Shown here: piece after piece, positions 31,487 to 40,202 of the stretch
Position numbering within the stretch: position 1 is the stretch's first letter
How the letters are laid out: each line of letters opens with the position of its first letter
Origin: JAMHWD01 sp035911135
GTDB taxonomy: Bacteria > Pseudomonadota > Alphaproteobacteria > Micavibrionales > Micavibrionaceae
DNA length: 64,000 nt
NCBI GenBank assembly: GCA_035911135.1
Contig: JAMHWD010000003.1
Span: 1-64,000 of the forward strand
Direction of reading: 5' to 3'
Made by a program: the position numbers and the translations under genes
Notes under the pieces: model-generated
Databases searched by the model: none
The model's input: the letters and a program-made list of their open reading frames with translations, nothing else
What the model was told of the DNA's origin: nothing

Positions 31487-33414
31487 GCAATATTCAAAAA
31501 AAACAGGGTCTTTCCCAGCCCTTTCGCGTTGTAATCGTCGGCCATGTCGATCATGGAAAATCGACGCTGATCGGCAGGCTTTTGCATGATACGGGATCGC
31601 TGCCGGAGGGCAAGGCGGCCGAGATCGAGGCTATCTGCAAGGCGCGGGGCACGAGTGTTGTAGAATGGTCTTTTGTTTTAGATGCGTTTCAGGCCGAGCG
31701 CGATCAGGCGGTGACGATTGATACCACGCAGATGTGGTTTTCAACGCAGGCGCGCGATTACGTGATTATTGATGCGCCGGGCCACCGTGAATTTTTGAAA
31801 AACATGGTCAGCGGCGCGGCGCAGGCCGATGCTGCCATTTTGGTGGTGGATGCGTCTGAGGGGATCCGCGAGCAGACAAAGCGCCATGCTTATGTCCTCT
31901 CGCTTTTGGGGCTGCGCCAGATTGCCGTGGCCGTCAACAAGATGGATATGACGGGCTATAGCGCCGAGCGTTTTACGCAAGTCTCGCGCGAGGTGGATGA
32001 GTATCTGAAATCCATTGGCTTAAGCGCTTCTTTTATTGTGCCGATTTCGGCACGCCACGGCGATACCATCGTCAACCGCAATCCGGCGCTGGATTGGTAT
32101 AAAGGTAAGACGCTCACCGAAATTCTGGATAGTTTTGATGTTGAAATGCCGCCGCTTTCGCGAAGCTTGCGTTTTCCGGTGCAAGATGTTTACCGTTTCG
32201 AGGAAAAGCGCATTCTGGTCGGACGGCTGGAGAGCGGGATATTACGCAAGGGCGATACGATCCTGTTCTCGCCCACCAATGAAAAGGCCGTTGTCACCAG
32301 TATTGAAACATGGCCGGACAGGGGCGATGAAAAGGTTGAGGCCCATGCCGGGGAATCCATTGGCATTACGCTGGATGAGCGTATCTTTGTGGAGCGCGGC
32401 CATATCGGGTCGCATGATGAAAATGCACCGATGTTATCGAACGTGTTTCGCTCTAATATATTCTGGCTCTCGAAGAACCCATTGAAAGTCGGCAATTCCT
32501 ATAAAATCCGTTATGGTACATTTGAGGCCATGGTCACGGTGCAATCCATTGACCGGGCGATTAATACGGATGATCTTTCACACACCGAACGCGCCTCGGA
32601 AGTGACCAAAAATGCGGTGGCGGAAATTACGTTCCGTGCCCGCGACCTTCTGCCCATTGATCCTTATGCCGATAATATGCGCATGGGCCGTATGGTGATT
32701 TATGAAGGCTATGATATCGCCGGCGGCGGCGTGATCAATATGGAAGGTTATGCCGATCAACGGCGCAATAGCCCCAAATCCGATAATATCTATATGGTGG
32801 ATCATCTGCTCAGCACCGATGCACGGGCCGCTGTAAAAGGTCATAAGGGCGGGATATTCTGGTTTACCGGGCTTTCGGGTGCCGGGAAATCGACGCTGGC
32901 CATGGCCGTGGAGAAGGCCCTGTTTGAACGCGGGTATCATTCCTATGTTCTGGATGGTGATAATGTGCGTCATGGATTGAATTCAGACCTTGGATTTTCG
33001 CCGGAAGACCGGGCCGAGAATATCCGGCGCGTAGGCGAAGTTGCCTCGCTCATGGCTGATGCCGGCTTGATTGTGATTACGGCCTTTATCTCGCCCTATC
33101 AGGCCGACCGGGCGCGTGCGCGCAGCGCAGCGCCTTCGGCCTTTCATGAAATCTATGTGAAGGCTGATCTGGAGACTTGCGAAGGCCGCGATCCCAAGGG
33201 ATTGTATAAAAAGGCCAGAGCCGGGGGCATCAAGGAATTTACCGGGATTGATTCCCCTTACGAGGCCCCTGATAATCCGGAGATGGTGGTCAACACCCAG
33301 CATAATGATGTGGCCACCTGCGTGCAGCAAATCCTGTCCTATGTAACGGGTAATATGGCCCTGCCGCAGGATGAGCAGCGTAACACACGCAAGGAAAAGG
33401 CGATTGCCGGGTAA
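31483..33414 (+). CDS. cysNC: Bifunctional sulfate adenylyltransferase GTPase / APS kinase
   Basis: CysN is the GTPase subunit of ATP sulfurylase and CysC phosphorylates APS to PAPS. The 643-residue fusion has an EF-Tu-like GTPase (P-loop GHVDHGKST at 19-27, DAPGHREF, NKMD), a beta-barrel domain and a C-terminal APS kinase. The kinase P-loop is GLSGAGKST at about 463-471, with LDGDNVRHGLNSDLGF. Same-type fusions include rhizobial NodQ. The start overlaps the LprI-like stop by ATGA. A longer frame from 31378 was rejected because it lies inside the upstream gene. Confidence 0.95.
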   Translation: MSNIQKKQGLSQPFRVVIVGHVDHGKSTLIGRLLHDTGSLPEGKAAEIEAICKARGTSVVEWSFVLDAFQAERDQAVTIDTTQMWFSTQARDYVIIDAPGHREFLKNMVSGAAQADAAILVVDASEGIREQTKRHAYVLSLLGLRQIAVAVNKMDMTGYSAERFTQVSREVDEYLKSIGLSASFIVPISARHGDTIVNRNPALDWYKGKTLTEILDSFDVEMPPLSRSLRFPVQDVYRFEEKRILVGRLESGILRKGDTILFSPTNEKAVVTSIETWPDRGDEKVEAHAGESIGITLDERIFVERGHIGSHDENAPMLSNVFRSNIFWLSKNPLKVGNSYKIRYGTFEAMVTVQSIDRAINTDDLSHTERASEVTKNAVAEITFRARDLLPIDPYADNMRMGRMVIYEGYDIAGGGVINMEGYADQRRNSPKSDNIYMVDHLLSTDARAAVKGHKGGIFWFTGLSGAGKSTLAMAVEKALFERGYHSYVLDGDNVRHGLNSDLGFSPEDRAENIRRVGEVASLMADAGLIVITAFISPYQADRARARSAAPSAFHEIYVKADLETCEGRDPKGLYKKARAGGIKEFTGIDSPYEAPDNPEMVVNTQHNDVATCVQQILSYVTGNMALPQDEQRNTRKEKAIAG

Positions 33415-33429
33415 TTTGGCATAGATTTC

Positions 33430-34257
33430 ATGACCAGCAAACTTTTTGAAAATCCCAAGGCTCTTTGCAATATCATGCGCCGCATCGCGATCGAGGCGGG
33501 CGAGGTGACGTTGGAGTATTTTGATGAGGCCGGATATCACGGCGCGGACGCCAAGTCCGATGGATCACCTGTGACGCTGGCGGATCAGGAGGCTGAGCTT
33601 TTAATCCGCTCCCGTCTGAAAGATACATTGCCCGATGTAATTTTCGTGGGCGAAGAAATGGCCGCCGCCGGCGAGCGACCCGATTTGACCACTGAGCAGT
33701 ATTTCTGGATGGTCGATCCATTAGACGGCACCAAGGAATTTATATCCGGCAGCGGCGATTATACGGTCAATATTGCGCTGATTAAAAACGGCGTTCCTGT
33801 GATCGGGGTTGTCTATGCGCCTGTGAAAGGCGAGCTTTATGCCGGATGCGGGGAAGGTACGGCGCTTTTCTGGCGCGAGGAAACAGGCGCTGAAAAATCC
33901 ATTCATGTGCGAACACCCCCGCGTGAAGGGATTACGGTGATCGCCAGCAAAAGCCATGGCAATGCAGAGCGTCTTGATAAATTCCTGGACGGGTTCAAGG
34001 TCGCCAAGGTGATCAAGCGCGGCAGCTCGTTGAAAATTTGCGCTGTTGCCGCCGGCAAGGCTGATTTATATCCGCGCCTTGGGCCAACTTGCGAATGGGA
34101 TACAGCCGCGGCTGATGCTGTTTTACAGGCGGCAGGCGGGTCAATCCGCGACTTGAATGGTAATGTGCTTAGATATGGCGGGCGGGACCCCAAATTCTTG
34201 AACCCTGAATTCATCGCCAGCGGGTTTGAATGGCATGATGCGGCAGAGGATGATTAA
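33430..34257 (+). CDS. cysQ: 3'(2'),5'-bisphosphate nucleotidase
   Basis: CysQ hydrolyses 3'-phosphoadenosine 5'-phosphate (PAP) to AMP, clearing the by-product of PAPS use. It belongs to the inositol-monophosphatase family. The 275-residue product has the metal-binding GEEMAAAGE and the DPLDGTKEFI motif (about 96-105), and WDTAAADAVLQAAGGSI near residue 220. It is 15 nt from cysNC on the same strand and overlaps the convergent ABC-F gene by 4 nt. It completes a PAPS make-and-recycle set with no sulfite or PAPS reductase in view. Confidence 0.94.
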   Translation: MTSKLFENPKALCNIMRRIAIEAGEVTLEYFDEAGYHGADAKSDGSPVTLADQEAELLIRSRLKDTLPDVIFVGEEMAAAGERPDLTTEQYFWMVDPLDGTKEFISGSGDYTVNIALIKNGVPVIGVVYAPVKGELYAGCGEGTALFWREETGAEKSIHVRTPPREGITVIASKSHGNAERLDKFLDGFKVAKVIKRGSSLKICAVAAGKADLYPRLGPTCEWDTAAADAVLQAAGGSIRDLNGNVLRYGGRDPKFLNPEFIASGFEWHDAAEDD

Positions 34258-36140
34258 GCGGAACTTCTCATTTCCTCAAGTTCCAGCCAGCGATTTTCGT
34301 ATCGCTGCAGGCGGTCCTCCTGATCCTGCAATTTCTTGATTGTGGCATGAAAATCATCCGGATCGCGGGCATAGAAATCAGCATCTGAAAGTTTGTCTTT
34401 CATGGCTTTGATATCGGCCTCAGTGGTCTCGATCTTTTTGGGCAGTTCATTTAATTCATGCTGGAGCTTATAGGTCAGCTTTTTGGCCTGTGCGGCAGGA
34501 GGTGGCGCTTGTGTCTTGGCAGGCGCGCTTTCAGGCTTGGGCTGTTCCTTCTTGGGCACGGATTGCTTGGTCGCTTGAGGTTTTGCAGGCTGCGCCTTGT
34601 CTTCGCGCATCTCCTTGGCTTCTAGATAATCACTGTAACCGCCGATATTGCGGTCCACAACGGCATTACCCTCAAAGGCCAGAATTTGCGTGACTGTCTG
34701 ATCCAGAAAATCCCGGTCGTGCGAGACAATGATCAGCGTGCCCTGATAGGCGGATAAAATCTCCTCCAGCATGTCCAGCGTGTCCATATCCAGATCGTTG
34801 GTGGGTTCATCCAAAATCAGGCAGTTTTTTGGGTTGGCCAGCACCCGGGCCAGCATCAGGCGATTTTTCTGACCGCCCGATAATTGCGAAACACGCATGT
34901 CGGAATCGGACGGATCAAACATGAAATCTTTCAAATACCCGCAGACATGGCGCTGTTTTCCCATCACGTCGATATAATCATTCCCCGTTGGCGATAACAC
35001 ACGGCGAAGTGAATCGGTGGGATTTAAATCGCTGCGTTTTTGATCAAAGTAAGAATATTCAAAATCCTTCTTGCGTTTGACACGGCCAATATCGGGTTCC
35101 ATCTGCCCGATCAGCATTTTGAGGAACGTTGTCTTGCCCGATCCGTTCTTGCCCAAGATTCCGATCCTGTCCTTGCGCTGGATACGCATGTGGAAATTCT
35201 CCAGGATCTTTTTTGTGTTGCCGTCCTCGGTAAAAGTCTTATGAACGTTGTGATATTCGATCAGGATTTTGGAAGATGCCTCTTCTTCCTTCACATGCTT
35301 GACCTCGATTTTGCGCGTGGCGCGCTTATACGAACTGACATCGGCCTGCAGCTTATCGCGCATCTGCTTGGCTTGCTCAAGGCGGCGCTGGTTGCGCTTG
35401 ACGCGTGCCTTGACCCCGCGCGATGCCCATTCCATTTCAAGGCCCACGATCTGTTTGCGGTTTTGCAGCTCACGCGCTTCTTGCTCCAATAACGCATCCG
35501 ACCATTCATCGAAATACCCAAACCCCTTATCGGCGGCGCGGATCTTGCCGCGGTCCAGCCAGAAAATCTGGTTGGTGATATTGGCCAGAAATGTTCGGTC
35601 GTGGGATATGCACACCAGCGTGCCGGAATAATTTTTCAAGTACCCTTCCAGCCATTGAATGGCCTCAAGATCCAGATGGTTGGTCGGCTCATCCAGAAGC
35701 AGGATATCAGGCTCCTCCACCAATGCGCGGGCCAGCCCGGCGCGGCGTAATTGCCCGCCGGAAAGCCGTGTCATCTTATCCGTGACCTCAAGCTCCAGCG
35801 CATGGGCGACCATATCGACCTTGTAGGAATTAAGCTCCTTATCTTCTTCGGCGATTTCCTCGAAGATATATTCAAAGACACTCTGGCCTTCCTTGGGGGT
35901 GATATCCTGTTGTAAATATCCGATGGTGGTGCCGGGATTTTGCCAGCGCTCCCCATCATCCAGATCCTTTATGCCTAAAATGATATTCATCAGCGTGGTT
36001 TTGCCCGCGCCGTTCTTCCCGACCAGTGCAATGCGGCTGCCGTGATGAATGTTGAATCCCAGATTCTCAAACAGCGGCTTTTCGCTGTAGCGAACCATGG
36101 CATCCTTGACGGAGAGTAATAGCGGAGCAGAGCTCGACAT
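34254..36140 (-). CDS. ABC-F ATPase, Uup type
   Basis: ABC-F proteins lack transmembrane segments and act on ribosomes (translation factor or resistance role). The 628-residue product has two ABC domains. The first has Walker A GKNGAGKTT (41-49), signature LSGGQLRRAGLARAL and DEPTNHLDLEAIQWLE. The second has Walker A GKNGSGKTT near 333, LSGGQKNRLMLARVL and DEPTNDLDMDTLDMLE. They are joined by a linker helix. A C-terminal coiled coil after a Pro/Lys/Gln-rich linker (about 530-628) marks the Uup branch. It overlaps cysQ by 4 nt. Confidence 0.93.
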   Translation of the reverse strand: MSSSAPLLLSVKDAMVRYSEKPLFENLGFNIHHGSRIALVGKNGAGKTTLMNIILGIKDLDDGERWQNPGTTIGYLQQDITPKEGQSVFEYIFEEIAEEDKELNSYKVDMVAHALELEVTDKMTRLSGGQLRRAGLARALVEEPDILLLDEPTNHLDLEAIQWLEGYLKNYSGTLVCISHDRTFLANITNQIFWLDRGKIRAADKGFGYFDEWSDALLEQEARELQNRKQIVGLEMEWASRGVKARVKRNQRRLEQAKQMRDKLQADVSSYKRATRKIEVKHVKEEEASSKILIEYHNVHKTFTEDGNTKKILENFHMRIQRKDRIGILGKNGSGKTTFLKMLIGQMEPDIGRVKRKKDFEYSYFDQKRSDLNPTDSLRRVLSPTGNDYIDVMGKQRHVCGYLKDFMFDPSDSDMRVSQLSGGQKNRLMLARVLANPKNCLILDEPTNDLDMDTLDMLEEILSAYQGTLIIVSHDRDFLDQTVTQILAFEGNAVVDRNIGGYSDYLEAKEMREDKAQPAKPQATKQSVPKKEQPKPESAPAKTQAPPPAAQAKKLTYKLQHELNELPKKIETTEADIKAMKDKLSDADFYARDPDDFHATIKKLQDQEDRLQRYENRWLELEEMRSSA

Positions 36141-36163
36141 AGTCTTCTCTTGCTCGTATCAAC

Positions 36164-37984
36164 CTAACCAGCGGCCTGACGGCTGAGGCGTTTGCGCTCA
36201 TGCGGACAGAGCTGTGCCTTGCGAAGACGCAAGGATGTAGGTGTTACCTCGACCAGCTCGTCATCATTGATGTAGGACATCATTTCTTCCAATGACATCT
36301 TGCGCGGTGGCACGAGTGTTGTCGCATCATCCGTGCCTGAGGCGCGGACGTTGGTCAGTTTCTTGCCTTTGAGGACGTTGACTTCCAGATCGTTATCGCG
36401 GCTGTGCTCGCCCACGATCATGCCTTCATAGACAGGCGTCTGGTGTTCGATGAACATCACGCCGCGGTCCTGTAGGCCGAAAATCGCATAAGCCACAGCC
36501 GATCCTGTATCATTCGAGATCAGCGCGCCATTTCTGCGCTGCGGGATATCACCTTTATATGGTGCGTACATATAGAACAGACGGTTCAAAACGCCTGTGC
36601 CGCGTGTGTCAGTCAAAAATTGCGACTGATATCCGATCAGGCCGCGGGATGGAGCATGGAAGATAATACGCGTCTTGCCCGCGCCCGATGCGCGCATGTC
36701 GCGCATTTCGGCCTTGCGGCGGTTCATCTTATCGACGACAGTTGATACATATTCTTCATCCACGTCGATTGTGACTTCTTCGATCGGCTCCATTTTCTCG
36801 CCGTTCTCGTCCTTCATCAGAACGCGCGGACGCGAGACGGTGAGTTCAAAGCCCTCACGGCGCATCGTCTCAATCAGAACGCCGAGCTGAAGTTCGCCGC
36901 GGCCGCCGATTTCAAACGCATCGCGCCCATCGGATTCACGGAAGGTAATGGCCACGTTGGTTTCTGCTTCAGCCATCAGGCGCTCGCGGATCATCGTGGA
37001 TGTGACCTTCTTGCCTTCTTTCCCGGCGAAGGGGGAGTCGTTCACCGTGATCGTGATCGCCATGGTTGGCGGGTCGATCGGTGTGGATTTCAACGGCGTT
37101 GTGACAGACGGCGCGCAGATTGTATCGGCAACGGATGTCTCGCTCAGGCCTGCGATACAGATGATATCACCGGCATGGACTTCGGTCACGGGCACGCGCT
37201 CCGTGCCGCGGAACATCAGAAGTTTGTTGAGGCGGCCGTTCTCGACCAGCTCGCCCTTCAGGTTAATGGCTTTTACCGTGTCATTTACCTTGGCCGATCC
37301 TTGCACAACGCGGCCCGTCAGACAGCGTCCGAGATAGGGGTCGGAATCCAAAAGCGTTGCCAGCATGGCGAAGGGAGCACTTGCATCCACATTCGGCGCC
37401 GGCACATGTTCCAGCACCAGATCCAGAAGCGGGTGCAGGTTCACGCGCTCGTCTTTCAGATCGCGAATACACCAGCCCTCGCGGCCCGAAGCGTAGAGCA
37501 CGGGGAAATCAAGCTGCTCATCTGTCGCATCGAGGGAGACGAACAGATCAAACACTTCATCCAGAACTTCTTCAGGGCGCGCATCACCGCGGTCGATTTT
37601 ATTGATGATCACGATGGGCTTGAGGCCTTGTTTCAGCGCCTTGCCCAGAACGAATTTTGTCTGCGGCAATGGGCCTTCAGCGGCATCGTTCAGCAGGATA
37701 ACGCCGTCTGCCATATGCAGAACGCGCTCCACCTCGCCGCCAAAATCCGCGTGGCCGGGTGTGTCGATGATGTTGATGCGAATACCGTCCCAGACAATGG
37801 ATGTCGGCTTGGCCAGAATGGTAATGCCGCGCTCTTTTTCCAGATCGTTGGAATCCATCAGGCGTTCAGACACGGCCTGATTGTCGCGGAACATGCCGCT
37901 TTGTTTCATAATGGAATCGATGAGTGTCGTCTTGCCATGGTCAACGTGCGCGATAATGGCGATATTGCGGATATTCTTTGTCAT
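36164..37984 (-). CDS. typA: Translational GTPase TypA/BipA
   Basis: TypA is a ribosome-binding GTPase involved in stress, cold growth and 50S assembly. The 606-residue product is full length, with G1 AHVDHGKTTL, switch-2 DTPGHADFGGEVERVL, G4 NKIDRGDARPEEV and the unique C-terminal domain with the SRGLIGYQSQFLTDTRGTGV region. It lies 23 nt upstream of the ABC-F gene on the same strand, so two ribosome-acting NTPases form one unit. Confidence 0.97.
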   Translation of the reverse strand: MTKNIRNIAIIAHVDHGKTTLIDSIMKQSGMFRDNQAVSERLMDSNDLEKERGITILAKPTSIVWDGIRINIIDTPGHADFGGEVERVLHMADGVILLNDAAEGPLPQTKFVLGKALKQGLKPIVIINKIDRGDARPEEVLDEVFDLFVSLDATDEQLDFPVLYASGREGWCIRDLKDERVNLHPLLDLVLEHVPAPNVDASAPFAMLATLLDSDPYLGRCLTGRVVQGSAKVNDTVKAINLKGELVENGRLNKLLMFRGTERVPVTEVHAGDIICIAGLSETSVADTICAPSVTTPLKSTPIDPPTMAITITVNDSPFAGKEGKKVTSTMIRERLMAEAETNVAITFRESDGRDAFEIGGRGELQLGVLIETMRREGFELTVSRPRVLMKDENGEKMEPIEEVTIDVDEEYVSTVVDKMNRRKAEMRDMRASGAGKTRIIFHAPSRGLIGYQSQFLTDTRGTGVLNRLFYMYAPYKGDIPQRRNGALISNDTGSAVAYAIFGLQDRGVMFIEHQTPVYEGMIVGEHSRDNDLEVNVLKGKKLTNVRASGTDDATTLVPPRKMSLEEMMSYINDDELVEVTPTSLRLRKAQLCPHERKRLSRQAAG

Positions 37985-38132
37985 GTTTTTTACTTATTTT
38001 TCCGGGGCTTTATTGTTTTCGGCTGGATATATGCGTGAATTGCGGTAAAAGTGCAAGAAAAATAATGTCCTGCGCGGTTTTTAAGGTAGTTTTATCTTAT
38101 GATTTTTGCGGGTTATGTTCCCGGCGCTCCGG

Positions 38133-38141
38133 TGGTATAAT
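38133..38141 (+). promoter_or_regulatory. Extended -10 promoter
   Basis: TGG-TATAAT (38133-38141) is a perfect -10 with the TGn extension. The best -35 at 17-nt spacing (TTATGT, 38113-38118) is weak. It lies 55 nt before the alpha/beta-hydrolase-like ATG in a 212-nt gap divergent from typA. Confidence 0.5.
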
Positions 38142-38196
38142 CCCCTTGCTAGTCACATGAAGCAATACAAATAATAATTGGGTGTGAAAGACAGGA

Positions 38197-38958
38197 ATGC
38201 CAGAAAAAATTACCATTGATGCCGGCCATAATGAGAGCATCAGCGCCATCTGGAGCAAGCCGCAGGAGCGATCCATACGCGCGCTGGAAAAGACCCTTGT
38301 GGTGTTCAGTCACGGATTTCCCGGCCATAAGGACCATCAGGCCAATTTATATGCGGATTTTGAGCATCTTTTGGGTCATAAGGGCTATCACACGCTGCGC
38401 TTTGACTACCGGGGGTGTGGAACCAGTGACGGGCGCGAGGAAAATTTCAGCCTGGGCGCGGCCTGCGAGGATTTTCAGAATATAAGATATTGGGCCAAAT
38501 CCCAGGGCTATGAGCATTTCGTCTATATGGGCGATGGCATTGGCGCGACGCTGGCGATCATGAATCTTGATCTGGATGTGCGGGCGCTGATCCTGCTTTG
38601 GCCGGTTCTGGACCTGAAAAGCTATAAAACTAGCGCCTTCAAGCTGGATGCCAGCAAGCCTGTCACGCAGAACCTGATTACCAGCGGCGATAGCCGGATT
38701 GGCGGCGCTTTCCTGCGCGAGCTGGAAAAGCTTGATCTGACCTATGCCTTGAAGGAAGTATTTTGCCCGACACTTATATTGCATGGGGCAAGGGATACGG
38801 TCGTGCCCATAGCCCAGCTTGATCTGGCGCGATCCCTGATCCGGGCTAAACGCATTGAAATTACAACATTTCATGATGGCGAATATGGTTTGCAGGCGCT
38901 TAATCACCGCAAATCCATGTTTTTCCAGATTCAGCAGTTTCTGGAAAAATATCTTTAA
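38197..38958 (+). CDS. Alpha/beta-hydrolase-fold protein lacking catalytic Ser and His
   Basis: The 253-residue product has the serine aminopeptidase-like alpha/beta-hydrolase fold: HGFPGHKD oxyanion region (39-46), FDYRGCGTSDG (69-79), the nucleophile elbow, and HGARDTVVP with acid Asp200. At the elbow the expected GxSxG is MGDGIGAT (111-118), so Gly114 occupies the Ser position. The usual GADHGF-like His motif near the end reads GEYGL, with Tyr230 where His is expected. It is therefore probably not a serine hydrolase, but a binding or scaffolding protein or a variant chemistry. It starts at the first ATG after GACAGGA. Confidence 0.8.
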   Translation: MPEKITIDAGHNESISAIWSKPQERSIRALEKTLVVFSHGFPGHKDHQANLYADFEHLLGHKGYHTLRFDYRGCGTSDGREENFSLGAACEDFQNIRYWAKSQGYEHFVYMGDGIGATLAIMNLDLDVRALILLWPVLDLKSYKTSAFKLDASKPVTQNLITSGDSRIGGAFLRELEKLDLTYALKEVFCPTLILHGARDTVVPIAQLDLARSLIRAKRIEITTFHDGEYGLQALNHRKSMFFQIQQFLEKYL

Positions 38959-38981
38959 GGCGGGGGCTTATAAGAAATCGC

Positions 38982-39011
38982 TTGATTTCCGGGGCCTGAT
39001 CGCTGTATAAC
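38982..39011 (+). promoter_or_regulatory. Promoter for rpmI-rplT
   Basis: TTGATT (38982-38987) and TATAAC (39006-39011) are spaced by 18 nt. Initiation near 39019 gives a leader of about 82 nt. A small hairpin (ttgtt 39074-39078 with aacaa 39086-39090) abuts the AAGGAG of rpmI. Confidence 0.55.
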
Positions 39012-39100
39012 GCCTCTTCACTTGTATAGATGGTCTGGCTTGAACTACATCGGCTGCCTCGATCATCATTATTTTGTTGTTTTATAACAAGGAGTTAGAA

Positions 39101-39346
39101 ATGCCGAAGATGAAAACCAGCTCGGGTGCCAAGAAGAGATTCAAGGTTACCTCCAGCGGCAAGGTTAAGGCCAAGCCGTCCCATATGCGCCACATGCAGA
39201 TGAACAAACCCAAATCCATGAAGCGTAAAGCACGCCGCATTGCGGTTCTTTGCGATGCGGATGCGAAGATCATCCTGCGTAATTTCCTGCCCTATAGCCG
39301 GAAAATCCGCAAGGCGAAAACATCTCAAGGTCAAGGAGAAGCATAA
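39101..39346 (+). CDS. rpmI: 50S ribosomal protein L35
   Basis: L35 is a small basic 50S protein. The start is ATG 39101 (MPKMKTSSGAKKRFKVTSSG), with AAGGAG at ideal spacing. A frame opening 27 nt earlier runs through the leader and is rejected. The 81-residue product is somewhat longer than the usual 64-67 because of a C-terminal tail (YSRKIRKAKTSQGQGEA). The TAA overlaps the rplT ATG (TAATG). Usually infC precedes this pair. Here an alpha/beta-hydrolase-like gene does, and infC is not in the window. Confidence 0.96.
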   Translation: MPKMKTSSGAKKRFKVTSSGKVKAKPSHMRHMQMNKPKSMKRKARRIAVLCDADAKIILRNFLPYSRKIRKAKTSQGQGEA

Positions 39347-39711
39347 TGGCACGCGTTAAAGGTGGCCCAAGAGCCCATGCCCGTCACAAAAAAGTTATCA
39401 AAGCCGCGAAAGGTTACTACGGCCGCAAGAAGAATTGCTTCCGTACCGCCGTTCAGGCTGTCGAGAAAGCCGGTCAGTATGCTTACCGCGACCGCCGCAA
39501 CAAGAAACGCGAATTCCGCGCTTTGTGGATCCAGCGTATCAATGCGGGGGCTCGTCTTCACGGCCTGACATACTCGCAATTCATGCACGGCCTGAAACTG
39601 GCCGGTATCGAGCTGGACCGCAAAGTCCTTTCCGATATCGCCATCCGCGATGCGGCAGGTTTTGAAGCTCTGGCCAAACAGGCCGGCGCTCAGCTGAAAA
39701 AAGCGGCTTAA
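39346..39711 (+). CDS. rplT: 50S ribosomal protein L20
   Basis: L20 is essential for early 50S assembly and in several bacteria represses its own operon. The 121-residue product is full length with ARVKGGPRAHARHKKVIKAA at the start, the GYYGRKKNCFRTAVQAVEKA helix and the C-terminal LDRKVLSDIAIRDAAGFEAL. Its ATG overlaps the rpmI stop by one base. A strong terminator follows 20 nt after the stop. Confidence 0.97.
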   Translation: MARVKGGPRAHARHKKVIKAAKGYYGRKKNCFRTAVQAVEKAGQYAYRDRRNKKREFRALWIQRINAGARLHGLTYSQFMHGLKLAGIELDRKVLSDIAIRDAAGFEALAKQAGAQLKKAA

Positions 39712-39731
39712 TATTTTTAAGCAAGAATAAC

Positions 39732-39765
39732 AAAACCCCGCCGTAACCGGCGGGGTTTTTTATTG
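39732..39765. terminator. Terminator after rplT
   Basis: A 12-bp perfect stem (39732-39743 with 39748-39759, tetraloop taac) is followed by tttttta on the plus strand. The minus-strand gene ending at 39760 may use the same element in reverse. Confidence 0.9.
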
Positions 39766-40128
39766 CTCCCGCGCCGGGATATGCACGGCCGATACAGCCT
39801 TGGGCGGCGCTGGCGGCAGGAGCGTGTGCAATTGATCATGCGGAATAACGCGGTAGATGCCGGGCTGGGCGATAATGACTTTGCCGCGCGCCTCGGATAG
39901 CCATTTTGTATCCACCGGATATGTGTAGGCCCCTTTGGGCGCGTAGCCATCATAAAGTGTTACAGGATATGATCCTCGCCATTGCGCCTTGCGGTCGCCT
40001 GTTTCAGGATTTTCCAGATATGTGTTGTTCTGAAATTCGTATATGAATTGCCAGTTTGTTGCGCTTACGATTTCACGGATGCTTTCAAATGCCTGCCGTA
40101 AGGCAGAATATGCGGAAGATAATGTCAT
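39760..40128 (-). CDS. Unknown 122-aa protein
   Basis: I do not recognise the family. The protein has an N-terminal helix (SSAYSALRQAFESIREIVS), then an aromatic-rich segment (NWQFIYEFQNN, YPVTLYDGYAPKGAYTYP) probably forming beta strands. It ends with a Pro-rich tail (LLPPAPPKAVSAVHIP). There is no signal peptide. Upstream AACACAATG lacks a clear ribosome binding site other than GGGAACA at 40134. It stands alone on the minus strand between rplT and a HAD phosphatase gene. Confidence 0.6.
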   Translation of the reverse strand: MTLSSAYSALRQAFESIREIVSATNWQFIYEFQNNTYLENPETGDRKAQWRGSYPVTLYDGYAPKGAYTYPVDTKWLSEARGKVIIAQPGIYRVIPHDQLHTLLPPAPPKAVSAVHIPAREQ

Positions 40129-40202
40129 TGTGTTCCCTGTAATATTTTTTATAAATATATATTAGGCGTCATTTTAGTGTCTTTGGTGAGATAAATAAAG
40201 CC

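Noticed and set aside
37175..38038. Plus-strand ORF of 287 codons opposite typA
   Set aside because: Antisense to an intact TypA with conserved motifs. No domain and no ribosome binding site.
39074..39100. Earlier in-frame start for rpmI
   Set aside because: It lies in the leader hairpin and would precede the AAGGAG site. L35 proteins begin MPKMKT.
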